NCBI GenBank assembly: GCA_025642065.1
Contig: JAODUP010000701.1
Coordinates: 1-64,000 of the forward strand
Direction: 5' to 3'
Source: Paralvinella palmiformis
Taxonomy: Eukaryota; Annelida; Polychaeta; Terebellida; Alvinellidae
Length of the DNA: 64,000 nucleotides
Positions 32,336 through 45,174 of the stretch are shown here, piece after piece. The number at the start of each line of letters is the position of its first letter. Position 1 is the first letter of the stretch. Made by a program: the position numbers and the translations under genes. The notes beneath the pieces are model-generated. The model saw only the letters and a list, made by a program, of their open reading frames with translations, made no database searches and was not told where the DNA came from.

Positions 32336-33433
32336 TACACACTAGAGCCCTGCACGTGTTGGGTTGACTCGTTCAAGTTACCCGCACCCGTGGGTCGGGT
32401 TGGGTGAGTTGAACTTTTCTTAGGGGTACGGACTGGGTTTGGGTTTAAGTCTTGTGGGTTGGGTATGTGTTGCTGGACAAATATGGGCTTTATATATTTT
32501 GTTAATTAAAAAAACATGATTATCCGCCTCCCATTATTCAGCCATTGCCAATGGTTACGTAATCCGAATACATACATTGTAATATAAATACCCCCCGCTA
32601 TTACAGGCACAGACTGACTGTGAAATGATTCTGATAATCTGTGAATTGATTGACAAGATGTCATTAGGTGGCGATCATAACGGTGTTGATAGTATGATCA
32701 GCGATAAATTAAATAAAGTGATAGTTGTGGTTATCAAAGGATCAAAAGCCACGTGTAATTAACTAGTAGCTAACAATCTATCTCCAGTTTGAACAATTCA
32801 AAAGGAACATGTAATAGTAGCAGTAGGTGGTTAATGTCTGGGACTCTACAGAGAGGTGATGTGTTAGTATAACTGTTAATTAGTAAGTAGTTTGACTACT
32901 TATACATATTTACCTGTACTCATAATCATTGTGTTCAAGTGATATCAAGCAACATATATTTTGTTATATAACTACCTTCTTTTATTGCTGATACATACTG
33001 CGGGATATTTGTTACTATTGGATTTTATGTTGTGTTTATTGAAGACATTTATTGTATTCTAACTGATTGGAGGTACTCTTATGTTTTAAATAGATGTTAA
33101 TTTATTTCAACTATTGGTACTCATAACAATGGCTACTGCCAAACTTACGGCTAGCTAACTAAAAAGTCATTATAGGATACTATAGGATTTTAATATAAAA
33201 ATGTGAATAAGTTACAATGGAAAATTTTGAATTTTTGAATAAATTATCTTAATAACAGGAATTTCGGGTTCTTTTGGGTTGGGTTGGGTACGGTTATAGT
33301 CGTGTGGGTTGGGCACGGGTTCAATATAATTTTTAGTATGGGTACGGGTTGAAATTAGTAGGTTTGGGTTGAGAGTTGCGGGTTGGGTCAGGTATGGGTT
33401 CAGCATTCCAACCCGTGCAGGGTACACACACAC

Positions 33434-33484
<51 letters not shown>

Positions 33485-36440
33485 TACACTGAGGTGTCTA
33501 GCATTTAGACATGTGCATGGGACTTATATTTCCAGTCATATTAGTTAAATGGATCCTTCTAACTAGACGCCATGTTTTTACGTCACACCAGGAACGCACT
33601 TACCATATCGGCATCATTATAATGTCCTGGACCAGCCGCGTAACTAAAATTATCAGCATCTTCTCCATAATAAGTCACTATACTGTATATACTCTGGAAG
33701 TTATCCCAAATATCGCCATAAGCTCTAAATGTGTTACATGTCTCAGCTACCGCCGTCATGTTTGGCTGTCAACATGAAATAAAAATAAATAAACAAATAA
33801 ATGTGTATGTGTGTCTGTGCGTACCTGACATACACGCGCTCACACACATACACACAGACGCGCGCAATCTCGAACCGTCAATTCAAATTTACATATTTAC
33901 CTTTATTCATAATCATTGTGTTCAAGTGATATTAGAGTAGAGTTTGGGATAAATGTACAGATCACCTACAGCCGTGGAGTTTGGGAGTAGAAAACCCAAG
34001 TCAGATCACCTACAGCCGTGGAGTTTGGGAGTAGAAAACCCAAGTCAGATCACCTACAGCCGTGGAGTTTGGGAGTAGAAAACCCAAGTCAGATCACCTA
34101 CAGCCGTGGAGTTTGGGAGCAGTAAACCCAAGTCAGATCACCTACAGCCGTGGAGTTTGGGAGTAGAAAACCCAAGTCAGATCACCTACAGCCGTGGAGT
34201 TTGGGAGTAGAAAACCCAAGTCAGATCACCTACAGCCGTGGAGTTTGGGAGTAGAAAACCCAAGTCAGATCACCTACAGCCGTGGAGTTTGGGAGTAGAA
34301 AACCCAAGTCAGATCACCTACAGCCGTGGAGTTTGGGAGTAGAAAACCCAAGTCAGATCACCTACAGCCGTGGAGTTTGGGAGTAGAAAACCCAAGTCAG
34401 ATCACCTACAGCCGTGGAGTTTGGGAGTAGAACACCCAAGTCAGATCACCTACAGCGTGGAGTTTGGGAGCAGTAAACCCAAGTCAGATCACCTACAGCC
34501 GTGGAGTTTGGGAGTAGAAAACCCAAGTCAGATCACCTACACCCGTAGAGTTTGAGAGTAGAACATCCAAGTCAGATCACCTACAGCCGTGGAGTTTGGG
34601 AGTAGAACATCCAAGTCAGATCACCTACAGCCGTGGAGTTTGGGAGTAGAACACCCAAGTCAGATCACCTACAGCCGTGGAGTTTGGGAGTAGAAACCCA
34701 AGTCAGATCACCTACACCGTAGAGTTTGAGAGTAGAACATCCAAGTCAGATCACCTACAGCCGTGGAGTTTGGGAGTAGAACATCCAAGTCAGATCACCT
34801 GTAGCCGTGGAGTTTGGGAGTAGAACATCCAAATCAGATCAACTACAGCCGTGGAGTTTGGGAGTAGAACATCCAAGTCAGATCACCTGTAGCCGTGGAG
34901 TTTGGGAGTAGAACATCCAAGTCAGATCACGGCAGTAGTGAGAATGTTTAGATTAATATTGATGTTGATTTGTTTTTCGCGGACAATCTCACAGTCTCTA
35001 TGTTGGAGCGGTTGAGAAATCTCCTCTCCCACCATTCACAGGGGAGCAGTACGGAAAGATGGAGCCGAAATACCCTGAGGGTGGTCATTGCCAGAGTGTT
35101 TTACGATGTTGTGAGCCGAGAAATTAATCTCTGGAAAAGTTTCGACCTCTTGGGATATAAAAGTAACTACAAACCGAAATAATTATCTAGAAATGAAAAT
35201 TTTAATTCCGCCAAATCTAGCAAGATTTTATGTGACCGATTAGCCATTGACCAATCTGAAGCCAGAGAGAGAGAGAGCGGGGGGGTCACAGAAATAGAGA
35301 GAGAGAACGTAGAGAGGGAGAGAGAGAGAGTGGTATTAGTGTGTAGTGCGTAGTAGTATTGTTATTCCTTAAAATAATGGAAATCCCAACAATATTTATA
35401 TCAATATTATTGTTCATCGGCTCATTAAGACAACTACTTTGTCAATGGGATTTGAACCAAGAACCACTGGAATTCTATTCTGCCGACTTACCGACTAAGC
35501 CACCATATCAAGTCTGTTCAGAACAACGTAAAGGGAACGACAGGAACGCACTTCGCCTAAATGGGTCGCTTACCTTGACCCCTTTGGCTCTCGGATAAAT
35601 AGGCCACTCGCAGGAGTACATTATGGGACGTCCCGTCTTGTTAAGAAATCTTCCCATTGCTGGGTATCCTGACAGAAAAATAATTCAATACATATAATTA
35701 TACGTAACAACGGTTGAGATACACATGAAGAGTTGCTTTATGGGGCCTGATAAATGTACATATTTTACTGGAAACACTTTTTAACCATTTCTTGATCTCA
35801 TATTGGTAAGTAATATAAATACATTGCCAAGTAAATCTTATTCACCGTATTCATAATGTTCTACGTCTGTGTTACAACCGTCAAATTTAATCATGTCGAC
35901 GCCCCATTCAGCGAAAGTCTCGGCATCCAATTGGTAGTGATCCTGACATCCGGGCAACCCAGCACAAGTATGGCGTCCGACATCCTCATAGAGACCGAAC
36001 TTCAGACCTTTAGAATGTATCTATAATGGTAAATATTTCTATAATTAATGCGCTGTATTGTTTTTCCTTAGAAGTCTGTTTTGTTTTTGTATTTGTGTGT
36101 ATTTGGTTGTTGATTGCTTGAATGAACCGAATGCTCTGATGTGTGTGTGTGTGTGTGTGTGTGTGTGTCAGTCTGTCTGTCTGTCTGTCTGTCTATCTGT
36201 CTATCTGTCTGTCTGTTTGATTGTCTCCCAACCATCTGACCGGTTATATCTTTGTGATACTCACATAATCAGCTAACACCTTCATACCGTTGGGGAAGCG
36301 TCTAATATCAGGTTGAAGTCTCCCGTTATGATCACGTTCTGTGGCTGGCCAACAATCGTCTATAGCTACATACTGATAACCTACATCTCTATAGCCATCA
36401 CTTAGCCATATGATCAGCCATCTCCATCAATAGACGTTCC

Positions 36441-36476
<36 letters not shown>

Positions 36477-37135
36477 GTGAGGGTATATACAGATAAACAT
36501 CACAATAAGACCCCAGTTGAAATAGTCAATGCGAGATTCATTATATACTGCCTATGGCATAGAGGAATGAGATTATCAGGCCGAATGTTTTTATTGTTAG
36601 ATGAAACACCTTTGAGATGCACCAAAACTCTGAGATTCATTCCCATGAAGTGAAGTCTGCCGTACACTACGTCACCAACAGTCCATCTTACCCAGCACTA
36701 TCTAATGATGATTTAGAAATATAATGTAGCGAAATAGACATAAACATTCTACGATGGATAGGAATATATATTTGTTTACATCTGTTAGTGTATCATATCG
36801 TCAATGAAAACGAGGGGGCGTAGGGTTAGTACATATGGCAATCAGGAATGAGGCAATAGTCCACCATACTCATCTGGGAGTTGAGGAAGCTGGTGGAATG
36901 TCGAAATGACTCTCCTATTAAGGGTAAGTTTAATAACCAACTTTACAGAGTCCCATATTTACCCGATACAATTCTCTGGATCCTCATCGCAGTCGACGTT
37001 GCATTCAAATCGTTCCCATGACAACCAGCCCATGGGCGGTGTTCTAGCCAGCCCATTGTCAAGGGCATTACAGTGTTGACCGTTGTCATAGAAACCGATT
37101 ACTATTAACCATAGCAACAATATCGTCACATCCAT
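29048..37135 (-). CDS. GH27 alpha-galactosidase / alpha-NAGA, catalytic copy with a frameshift
   Basis: A lysosomal or secreted glycoside hydrolase of family GH27, which removes terminal alpha-galactose or alpha-N-acetylgalactosamine by a two-step retaining mechanism. Seven exons: 36963-37135, 36265-36440, 35846-36020, 35574-35668, 33604-33765, 30180-30377, 29048-29377. Exon 1 gives a signal peptide then [19 protein letters not shown]. Active-site motifs are present: [21 protein letters not shown] (nucleophile Asp), [18 protein letters not shown] (Arg and acid/base Asp) and YNDADM. Exon 6 carries [12 protein letters not shown] and exon 7 the beta-sandwich C-terminus. Exon 2 has one extra base at 36400 (coding-strand T between AAG and GAT), producing an immediate stop; without it the protein would be about 435 residues, normal for the family. 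The C-terminus runs some 15-20 residues past the usual end. Alpha-galactosidase versus NAGA is not decided. It is either a recent pseudogene or an assembly indel. Confidence 0.92.
30798..31052 (+). mobile_element. SINE-A joined to a LINE-type tail
   Basis: A SINE-A head and body (GGTCTAACTGGTAGCGCAGT to GTGGCCGTAAAACATCAATC) runs straight into GCGCCTTAGAGTAACC..GGGCGCTATATAAAT and (ATT)n, the same 3' end as SINE-B and the LINE at 11398-12540. It lies in the intron between exons 6 and 5 of the minus-strand GH27 gene. Confidence 0.8.
31404..32017. mobile_element. Non-autonomous DNA transposon, 10-bp TSD
   Basis: A perfect direct repeat GTGACTGATA flanks the element (31394-31403 and 32018-32027). 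The first 70 or so bases (AGGTACAGAAATAATGGCAC, then TGGAAAATGGCAC units) match the reverse complement of the last 80 (GGGTGTAGGAAACAATGACA, then TGGAAAAAATGGC units and CATGCTAATTTTGGAAAAAA). A 9-11 bp target duplication with long TIRs is typical of Mutator-like elements; that assignment is inference. No transposase inside. Confidence 0.82.
32145..32250. repeat. About 41-bp tandem repeat, 2.5 copies
   Basis: CCAGTAATGTTCATTCTACC plus TGGAGATTTCAGTCTATTTA is repeated, the third copy being partial. Confidence 0.85.
32343..33424. mobile_element. hAT-like non-autonomous element, GGGTTGGGT-rich ends
   Basis: The left end TAGAGCCCTGCACGTGTTGG and right end (reverse complement) TACCCTGCACGGGTTGGAAT are terminal inverted repeats set in a CA microsatellite on both sides, so any target duplication is hidden in CACACACA. 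Both subterminal regions are packed with GGGTTGGGT / CGGGTTGG phrases. TAGAGCCCTGCACGGG-type ends with such repeats are familiar from hAT-like elements. The interior is AT-rich and non-coding. It is intronic in the minus-strand GH27 gene. Confidence 0.7.
33958..34930. repeat. 44-bp minisatellite, about 22 copies, GH27 intron 4
   Basis: The unit contains GATCACCTACAGCCGTGGAG followed by TTTGGGAGTAGAAAACCCAA. The first two thirds are nearly identical; later units (after about 34550) vary at ACACCC / ACATCC. The unit is not a multiple of three, so the short open frame through it has no meaning. Confidence 0.97.
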
Positions 37136-37360
37136 GATATTCTGCTGTAGATCTGGAATTATAATAACTTATAGATTTGATTAATTTGTCGGTATCTTTA
37201 TTATTTCAAATCTATAGACATTTACAAAATATACAACGAATTTTTATATTTGTGAGTGAATGAGTGTTTAGTTTTGTTTTGTTTAGTAAGGTAAGTGGGA
37301 ATACAGCTTCAGTCAAACTGTATTTTCGATATTATGCTCATTTTTGTATTGTACTTTATC

Positions 37361-37397
<37 letters not shown>

Positions 37398-37470
37398 GTG
37401 TGTGTGTGTGTGTGTGTGTGCCCGCGCGCGCGTGTGCGCGCGTGTAAAATGTAAATGTTGCTGTTTAGGG

Positions 37471-37553
37471 TAATTTTGTGCACAAGGTAAGCTAAATGGG
37501 CCGAGCGACCTCTAAAGGTAATGTGGTGAAGTGAAAGATGAAACACCCTTCTA
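37471..37553 (-). mobile_element. SINE-A fragment
   Basis: Minus-strand body GAAGGGTGTTTCATCTTTCA through the GAGGTCGCTCGGCCCATTTA block. The tRNA head and the 3' terminus are missing. It lies just upstream of the minus-strand GH27 start. Confidence 0.8.
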
Positions 37554-37559
37554 ATCGAT

Positions 37560-37930
37560 AAAATGTATAAAAGATAAAATAATGATATGTTCTAAGGTCT
37601 TTATCTATCTTTGCCCATTTTGACGAATTGACATATTTACCCAATCTACACAATTTTCAATACATATACTGTGATTTCCATTTGCGTTACTCGACATCTA
37701 AAGGAAATTTCAATTAAAAATGCTCAGGTGTTTACCATAGGTAAAAATCTATTTAATAATCTAGTTAGTATAATATTATAATTATCACTTTTCAGAATTT
37801 CTCCATTTTTTTAAAGTGAGATGAGCATTCTGAAAGATCAACTTCAGCAAATCACCAAAGAAATGGTCAAAGATTGCCCGATTACAATTTATATGTCGTT
37901 AAATTATCAAATATTGTAATTTTAGCCTGC

Positions 37931-37982
<52 letters not shown>

Positions 37983-39580
37983 AGTGATAGAATCAAAATT
38001 AAAAAGTTAATTTAAACTTTTTAATATGACTAATAATATAGTAATCAATTAATAATGTTTCAGATTATTATCTTAAAAGTATCTTTAAAACACTATAAAA
38101 TCTAGTTTCTAGTAACCAGAAAATATCAAGAGTGTTTCATAATTTTGAAAATACTTTTAGGGAAAAACAGATTCCTTTTTTGATAATCAATAACTTCGAA
38201 ATATAAAATACACTTGAACCGAGATGAGTTTAGAAACAGTAAATTATCGTAAACTGATAGTACAACAAAATGTCACAGCCACTAGAAAACTTTAAACAGG
38301 AAAATACGATTACATTTCTGTCTCGTGTTGTCTGACTGGCGAATGTTACAATATGACACGGGTAATGGCGGCTGAGCAATAGAAAATTATGGTTAGTGAA
38401 TAGGCTAGAATAATTATTATTATTGTTGGTCGGCTTTATGCAAATATATGTATGGGGCTGGGTGGGTCAGAAAATTGAACACCATTAATCTCATCAGAGA
38501 TAATGTAACAGTTTAACATCGAAAAAAATCGTTTTAATTTTGTCAATATCATCGTGACCGGTAGTGACATCTGGTGTGTTTGAAATAAATGTTTGTGGTA
38601 TGTTATCGCCAAGGAATGAATTGATAAAATCTATGAAATAATGTTGGTATAATTTGAGAGTTCCTACTGCGAACTTTAATTAGGTATACACTGGTGGAAT
38701 GAATGTAGACTTTATGTAATTTGATAAGAATTTAAGGGGTTAACAATATATACGTGATGAATTATTAGCGTGTGAACACAATATTATTGTTTTGTAGTCC
38801 ACAGTAAAGCTTGTTGTAAGAAGATCTAGTGTCCCCCAAGATGAATTTTATTTCCCAAAAATGTCTGAATCTACTGACATCAAGAACACACTGTTTTGCC
38901 TATTTTAACCTGATTTTTAGGCCATATAGTCCACTGGAATGTTGCATACTATCATAATTTATTCGAGGGACACTATAATGCCAAAATCGGCAATTCCTCC
39001 AGGAGTCAATATATCTTTATACTTCGGTTTGTAGGCATACAATAAATCACTAACTAAAACACAATCTAGAATGAAATAAATTGATTGAATTGAATTATAA
39101 CAAATACATACTTCTAGAAGGCTAACAAATAATACACATAAAAGATATTTATTAGCAAACCTGCATAAACCGTATTAATTTGAAGAATGTTTTAAATTAT
39201 AACTAACTTTGTACATGACATACAAAATGAGACTACTTGATAAAACGGGAGCATTTCATGTATTTAACGGGGAATATTAGTGTGAGCTAAATTTCAAATA
39301 ATAGGGGGGGGGCGGTTGTAATAAAATATTAAAAACTTGGGTTGTGGGTCTAGGGAAAAAATTAAATTGTGGGTGATGGGAGGGGGGAATTAAAGTGCCT
39401 CCTGCTACCCCATACAATTATTTCTGGAATAGCCATTACTATCTTCCTCTAGCTAACTATTATAAACCAGTTCAGTTTTTCTATTCCATAAACGTTCTTT
39501 AGGATCAGTTTTCTCTGAGTTAAGACGAACGATATATAAGATGATAATACTACTACAACAACTACTATAACTACTACTAC

Positions 39581-39613
<33 letters not shown>

Positions 39614-39700
39614 AACAACAAGTACAATAGTGCAGATCTTTTTTAAAGTTAGCAAAAAAATTATGAAAAAGGATCGAGCACGTGAATATTAAAAATATGA
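37560..39700. other. Intergenic, no gene recognised
   Basis: Part of the 4.3-kb gap between the two divergent GH27 starts. AT-rich with (TA)n at 37934-37976 and AC/ATA simple repeats near 39540-39615. No coding or RNA signal seen. Confidence 0.5.
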
Positions 39701-39734
39701 ACGCGTCTTATATAAGTTACAAAGTAAAACCAAA

Positions 39735-40115
39735 ATAAGACAATCTCAGTTTAGGTTCTGTGTGGCTGATACACGGAACAGTCTTCCAGAATATAATGTA
39801 GAAGTCCCAAGTATTAAGTCCCTTGGGCGTAGATTAGATCAATTCTGGGCAGATCAACCAATTCGTTTTGATCACGAGTCACAGATAGTAACCACCTGCA
39901 TTCATGAAAAACTTAATAGGATAACAGAAGAGAGCGATCTGGACATAGAGGTCAAGTAGACCTGCGTACATAAACTACATAAGGTTACATAAGGTATTGA
40001 AGACCTTATGTGAACAAAAAGGCGGGTACTCTTATATTGACATTATATATTTATAATATAGTGCCTGTAGTTGGAAATATTAAAAATTTGTTTACAATAA
40101 GTCCCTAAAGTGATG

Positions 40116-40160
<45 letters not shown>
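39735..40160 (+). mobile_element. LINE ORF2 C-terminal remnant with (ATT)n tail
   Basis: An open frame of 65 codons reads ADTRNSLPEYNVEVPSIKSL then GRRLDQFWADQPIRFD, the usual end of CR1/Jockey-type ORF2 proteins (WNSLP..V..APSVNSFK..LD.FW). It ends at 39959, is followed by a short 3'UTR and (ATT)n at about 40117-40160. Everything upstream of the thumb domain is missing. Confidence 0.75.
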
Positions 40161-40433
40161 GAGTATTAATTGTATCAGTCTCTCGGATGTGAGGCCGACT
40201 TAACGGACTAGATTAGGATCGTCATAACGATTCCGGTTGTAGGTCAGTTAAGAAATTGACGACTAACTAACACGCTAGATGGCGCTGTCATCATTACATT
40301 AGGATTCCTAGGATATAAAATACTTCGATCTTGACCTTTGTGAGAGATTTTTACCTGCATCTTTCGGTACTCCTCCCATGATTCGGTCAAAACGGTTACA
40401 GAATAGATAACGCTCGATCCACACACACACACA

Positions 40434-40494
<61 letters not shown>

Positions 40495-40981
40495 TCTTGG
40501 TTTACAGAATACTACCAACTTAAAGACAACACATTTTTATTACTAACGAAAAACAATTCATCATACATGTCTACAAACAGCAAAATACGTTACCTACATC
40601 ATGTATGTCCATGATAGTCATACAGCCCACCCATTGTACAAACCTAATAAATGATCGACTGACCTGGTTTAGATTTCACACCCCGGATACCTAAATATCT
40701 GCACTTGACGATGCTCGTCAAAACAATTAACCATAGTCTAACTAGACTAGCTTTTTAACCTTCTTTCTGTATACAAACAGAAGCTACAGAATGACAGTTG
40801 ATATTTTTTTTGTACACGGTTTTGTCTTCTAGTCGGTTAGCTGACACTTTGTCATCATCGTGTGAGTAAGAAAAGAAAAAAACGTTAGCCAAATAACGCG
40901 CTTCACTGAACACAGAATGTGGCTCTAGGTTCGGCTAGAGTTCAGTTTACATGTGACAGTTAGCCGTCAGCTCTGTCAGCG

Positions 40982-40989
40982 TGACGTCA
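40982..40989. promoter_or_regulatory. Palindromic CRE-type site TGACGTCA
   Basis: A perfect TGACGTCA lies 456 bases upstream of the ATG of the plus-strand GH27-like gene, inside the shared divergent intergenic region. CREB/ATF proteins bind this palindrome. Chance occurrence in 4 kb is not negligible. Confidence 0.3.
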
Positions 40990-41445
40990 TATCTATTGTC
41001 ACTTCTCGACATTTAGTTGGCAGATAGATTTATTTATTCCGTGCTCGAATAAAGCAAGCTGATTTCAGATATAAGGATATTCTATTTGTTCTGTATTGCT
41101 CACTTCAGGTATTCCGTTTTACAAATTCGTCTTATGTTTATATTTTATTATATTATTGTTTATATATATGTTTATAAACTTGAAGGCTATTTATAGGTCT
41201 AAAAGAAATAATGAATTGTCAGACTCACTATTTATGAATCAATAAGCTATTAGATCTATTCTACGAACGACTTTACTTATAAAGCTTGCAGTAATGCATT
41301 TATGCATAAGGAAGGCACCAGTAGATATTCTCTCATTTGTTACAAATGACAATTATACTAAGAAAGGGAAGTTACCATTAATGTTTGCTTAATTAGGTCA
41401 CCACGACAAGTAAGTTTTCAGTTTATATTTTCTGTTTTAGTTACC

Positions 41446-43731
41446 ATGTTAACTGCTAGATGGCAGCTCGATTTCTTTATTGTCGTGGTGCTATTCGCAA
41501 GGTGTCAGCACTGTTTGGATAATGGCCTGGCGCTCACACCACCTCTCGGCTGGATAACTACAGAACGGTTTGAATGTTTAGTTGATTGCGCGAACTACCC
41601 TGATGACTGTATCAGGTTAGTGCATATGCTTATTCATTTCTTTATTTCTGCCCCTTTGTCGGGATATAATGCAATGCGGTGCAACATGACTGAATGTGGA
41701 ACAGCCCCACATAACACACACACACCCCACATCACAATAAATGGACGAATTATTGACTTATGACCTCCAACAAGTATTAATTTTTAGACTCCATATAAAA
41801 CACGTAATATTACACGAAACTCTAATTAAATAATATAAAAACATGTTGCTAGTTTTATTCGTAATACAATCACCAGAGGAATTCACGAACGATACAACAG
41901 AGTATTTAAAATATTATAAAATAGATGTTATGACATCAACCGAATGGTGAATATTTCACTTCTGACCAACATTCTTGCTCAATAAGTAAAATCAGCAGCT
42001 CATTTCGCGCATTAATTATACACTGACACAACTAGAACTAACTCTCTACCTAGATATGACACTTTTCTATGGTTATTAATAGTAGATGACTTGGTAAAAG
42101 ACGATGCCAGTGACAATTAATCATGTGTCACTTGTATTACAATGTTTATTTGATTGTTGTTTTTAAATAATTATATAGTCTATATGGATTAGCTTTTTGT
42201 CTGCCTGCCTGCCTGCCCGCCCGTGTGTCTGTCTGCCTGTCTGTCTGTCTGTCTGTCTTTTTGCTTGCTTTGTAAGCCAATAATCTATTTACAGTTGTGT
42301 TCGTATATGTTGATGGCTGATCCAATTAGTTTTGCATTATCTAAAAAATAGGTTCCACTCTATATACCAATGATGATGATGATGATGATGATGATGATTG
42401 ATGTTTTATGGCCACTTTTGTGCACATGGTAGGCTAAATGGGCAGAGTGACATCTAAAGGTAATGAGACGAAGTGAAAGACAACCTTCAGATATGCCCAC
42501 GCCGGGATTCGAACACGGGTGGTAGTAATATGTGGTCCAACACGCTACCGCTAGACCACGGAGGCGCCCCCACTCTATATGCCAATATCCGTATTCAAGT
42601 TTAATGTGTAAGCTATATATGGCTCTTGAGTAATGTTACCTGAGATAATTCAATTGTACTGCGAAGGTCTGGCGATGCGTCATACTCCAAGTTCTGGTTT
42701 ACAAATAAAAGAATCGGGTGGTTAGTTTATTGATTGATTGATTGATTGATTGAGTCAGTCAGTCAGTGAGTGATTGATTGATTGATTGATTGATTGAGTC
42801 AGTCAGTCAGTAAGTGAGTGAATCCTTTGTTTAATTGGTTATCCCTCGGATATACGGCAGTTGGGACAACCACATGAAAAACATCCGACAAATACAGGTA
42901 ACATGGACGACATACGATCAAGAGCATCGAATACTTACAGAAATCTTTAACCACGCTCTTTCATCTTTGAAAGTAGGGCGCCTCCGTGGTCTAGCGGTAG
43001 CGTGTTGGATCACAGATCACTACCACGCGTGTTCGAATCTCGGCGTGGTCATATCTGAAGTGGCCGTAAAACATCAATCATCATCATCATCATCATCTAA
43101 AGTTATGATTGTGATAGAGTTCCCTACAGAGTGGACATTTAGTAAAACAAATCTCATCTATAGCCAGCGGAGAAGGTTTATAAATCATTCATTCATTCAA
43201 TAGCTACCATAAGGTCAAGGTTAGAAGACCTGACAAAGATGTCATAGAAGTAGAAATAAAAATTTCAGTATTTTGCTGTTTGTAAAATGGATGTTTTAAT
43301 AAGGTAGTTATCGTATGTTAGATACGTCACTAATTGTATTAGTTGGTGACTTGGTGAGAAGTATTGGGATTTCACTGATTGGCATGACGTCACTCTACTC
43401 ACCGGGTTTCTCCTATCATCGGCGACGGTCACATCCGGGACATATGGCCGAGGGGTGACTCCCTGGGGAAATGTCTACGGTCATCTGTAGGTCATGTTCT
43501 TAGTGAGTTCAAGGACAGAGTGATGGTCACCTCAAGGACTAAGTCATAGTGAACTCAAAAGTCACATCCCTTGTTAACCTACATATGTATCATATGTCGT
43601 AAATATTATAACCCTGGATCTCATTAATTATACCAACATTTTGTCGTGAGTACGGTATGACATCATCACGACACGTGGCAAATAGTCCCTCATAGTTGTT
43701 AAAATACGATTGTATGTTCAGACTATCTTCT

Positions 43732-43791
<60 letters not shown>

Positions 43792-45137
43792 TATATACAT
43801 AATATACAACTCGTAACTTGATAGACACGTGACAATATTTTCGTTTCTAATTACACAACCTACAATTAACCTTCACGTCAAAATATTACTTTATATATCA
43901 TTTGTGTCTTCCTTACTGGGTTAACCATTTATGTTAATAACTACATCTAAACCTGATTATTATTATTATTATTATTAGTCTATTGTGTATGCTCACAGCT
44001 CATTAACGAAGGCGAGATTTTATTAATTCTTAATGGGAGTGCAGTTGGCTACAGATCTCTCTCCTGGATTCAAATCCCACCAGACCTATGTCTGAAGGAT
44101 GTTTCATCTGTCAGTATAGCCCACCATATGCACGAAAGTGACCGCAAAACAACAACATCGACAGTTACTGATTTCATACTGATGCCGGCAGACGGCGTTT
44201 TACTAAACACACAGACGCCGTCATTTATAAACATCACCAAATCACGACGTAAAGTGGCCAATAAACAACATAAAACATCCGAACTAGGTCAACTGTACTG
44301 GAGGTGAATAAAAAATAGGCCAAGTAACAACAATATTGAACCTCCTGTATCACGTTCTAGCCGTACAGAGATCATATAGGAGATCACTCGGTTATGTACT
44401 TGTATAACAAAACATACCACTACTCAATATTGGCTGATCCTGGTTGGTTCTGGATTATTAGCCGACGAGGTTCCGGAGCTCAAAGTCTGAAGCAGTAACA
44501 ATCGTGTTGTAAACTAGGTCAAGCCAAATACTGTAAGAGATGCTACATAAAGACGGACCACAACATTAGGAAATGGGCTTTAACAAATAGCCAATAAGAT
44601 AATGGCACAGTTGGGTATAGACGGCTCTCTCTCTTTGGGGGATGCTTCATCCGCTATCTGCTCCCATGTGCTTAAAAGATGCCTTAAAGTTTAAGGCTAA
44701 ACCAACATTATATATTTTAAGTACTCTCTAGGCAGTGATAGCTTTTAATATTTAGTGGTAGTATTTTAGATTTTAAATGCTATGTGCATCGGTTCGAAGC
44801 CACGAACTAGCTGGTGCTCTTCGACATAGCTACCTGTTGGATCAGCCACAAGTCAGTATCTGGTATCTAACGGCGAATACCTGTCTATAATCGACACCTA
44901 CAAACAGCATCCCCCATGTGGAGTTGATGATTGTGTCGAATTGTATAGGTCATGCTAGTGTGTGTTGGGGGGGGAAGCGGGGGGAGGGGGGGGGAAGCGG
45001 GGGTACCCTAAATTGTTTGACCCTAATTAACGCCGAAAATATGATAATAAAAGGAAAGCTATAATGCACACAGAATATCAGATAAAGACATGATGGGATA
45101 AAGTGTTGTAATCTCTCTCTCTCTCTCTTTCTCTCTC

Positions 45138-45174
<37 letters not shown>

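Noticed and set aside
34970..35182. 70-codon plus-strand frame next to the 44-bp array
   Set aside because: Antisense in a GH27 intron, no known motif, no matching splice sites.
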